Positions 31,182 to 31,308 of a DNA stretch of 31,308 nucleotides are shown here, piece after piece. The notes under the pieces were generated by a model that was given only the letters and a program-made list of their open reading frames with translations, searched no databases and had not been told where the DNA came from. A program made the position numbers and the translations under genes. The stretch is from JANMDS01 sp031430575 (GTDB taxonomy: Bacteria > Pseudomonadota > Gammaproteobacteria > Burkholderiales > Casimicrobiaceae): contig JANPBT010000061.1 in assembly GCA_031430575.1 (NCBI GenBank), forward strand, positions 1 to 31,308, read 5' to 3'. Position 1 is the stretch's first letter. Every line of letters begins with the position of its first letter.

Positions 31182-31308
31182 GTGGTTGATTCGGAGATGA
31201 TGCGTGGTCAAGGTGCGGTGGGTTTAACGCAGTTGAGTGTGCAATTGTTCGCAGGTCTTGAAGTAGTGGTGGGTGGGCGGCGTGTTGCTGAAAGTCAGTG
31301 GCAACGCG
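31182..31308 (+). CDS. Second BTAD-type regulator (5' end only, cut by window edge)
   Basis: 42 codons from GTG 31182, 8 nt after TAGGAGG, open to the window edge. LSVQLFAGLEVVVGGRRVAE followed by SQWQR aligns with LNIQFLGGFSVQINSQSIAATAWQR of the preceding regulator: first beta-strands of the winged-helix domain, same spacing to the conserved WQR. A paralogous tandem regulator is therefore likely. A GTTGTG hexamer repeat (31174-31187) provides another in-frame GTG at 31176. Confidence 0.7.
   Translation, partial: MVDSEMMRGQGAVGLTQLSVQLFAGLEVVVGGRRVAESQWQR

Overview
The window reads as the chromosome of a betaproteobacterium, most likely Burkholderiales. The markers are two Bug-type tripartite-tricarboxylate binding proteins, a PilS/PilR-like pair with a PP0621-like small gene, a PhaM-like protein, a gspG-I-J-K-L-M-N run ending in GspN, and a ubiJ-ubiB pair. 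No rRNA, tRNA, CRISPR array, transposase or integrase was recognised.

Layout. 1-3037 (-): a small zinc-ribbon-like membrane protein, a PilS-like kinase and a PilR-like sigma-54 activator (cut by the left edge). 3064-3417 (+): PhaM-like. 3424-9317 (-): a tightly overlapping block of gspG, I, J, K, L, M, N followed by an M61 peptidase. 9333-10340 (+): mltG. 10735-12878 (+): a membrane-anchored repeat protein with a helix-hairpin-helix end, then an OmpA-domain protein and a clear terminator. 12971-15076 (+): ubiJ-ubiB. 15211-20513 (-): Spy-like protein, Bug receptor, BadF-type kinase, DUF6152 and DUF6644 proteins, a Ycf48-like lipoprotein and a nucleotidyltransferase-like protein. 20967-21926 (+): two-domain fasciclin protein with terminator. 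22037-24402 (-): a second Bug receptor and a dadA-like gene behind a glycine riboswitch. 25094-25576 (+): DUF4188 protein. 25667-26770 (-): an unrecognised 367-residue protein. 27193-30858 (+) and 31182 to the right edge (+): two tandem BTAD regulators.

The most striking signal is an 18-bp sequence, ATACCTGCGGCGCAGATT, scattered through the window. The 17-mer TACCTGCGGCGCAGATT occurs exactly 12 times, with four close variants and one more degenerate candidate. Copies lie both between genes and inside unrelated genes, in both orientations. In proteins it is read as IPAAQI, ICAAG, (S/T/V)APQV or TCGAD, but never in the two arginine-rich frames. One inverted pair can form a hairpin between convergent genes. 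It behaves like a genome-wide DNA signal (uptake-sequence-like, or a chromosome-organisation site) or a very short mobile palindrome. I know no described family with this sequence.

Functionally the left two thirds is cell-envelope, secretion and housekeeping material. The right third holds riboswitch-controlled amino-acid catabolism and an apparently less conserved regulatory region. The repeat is much rarer there.
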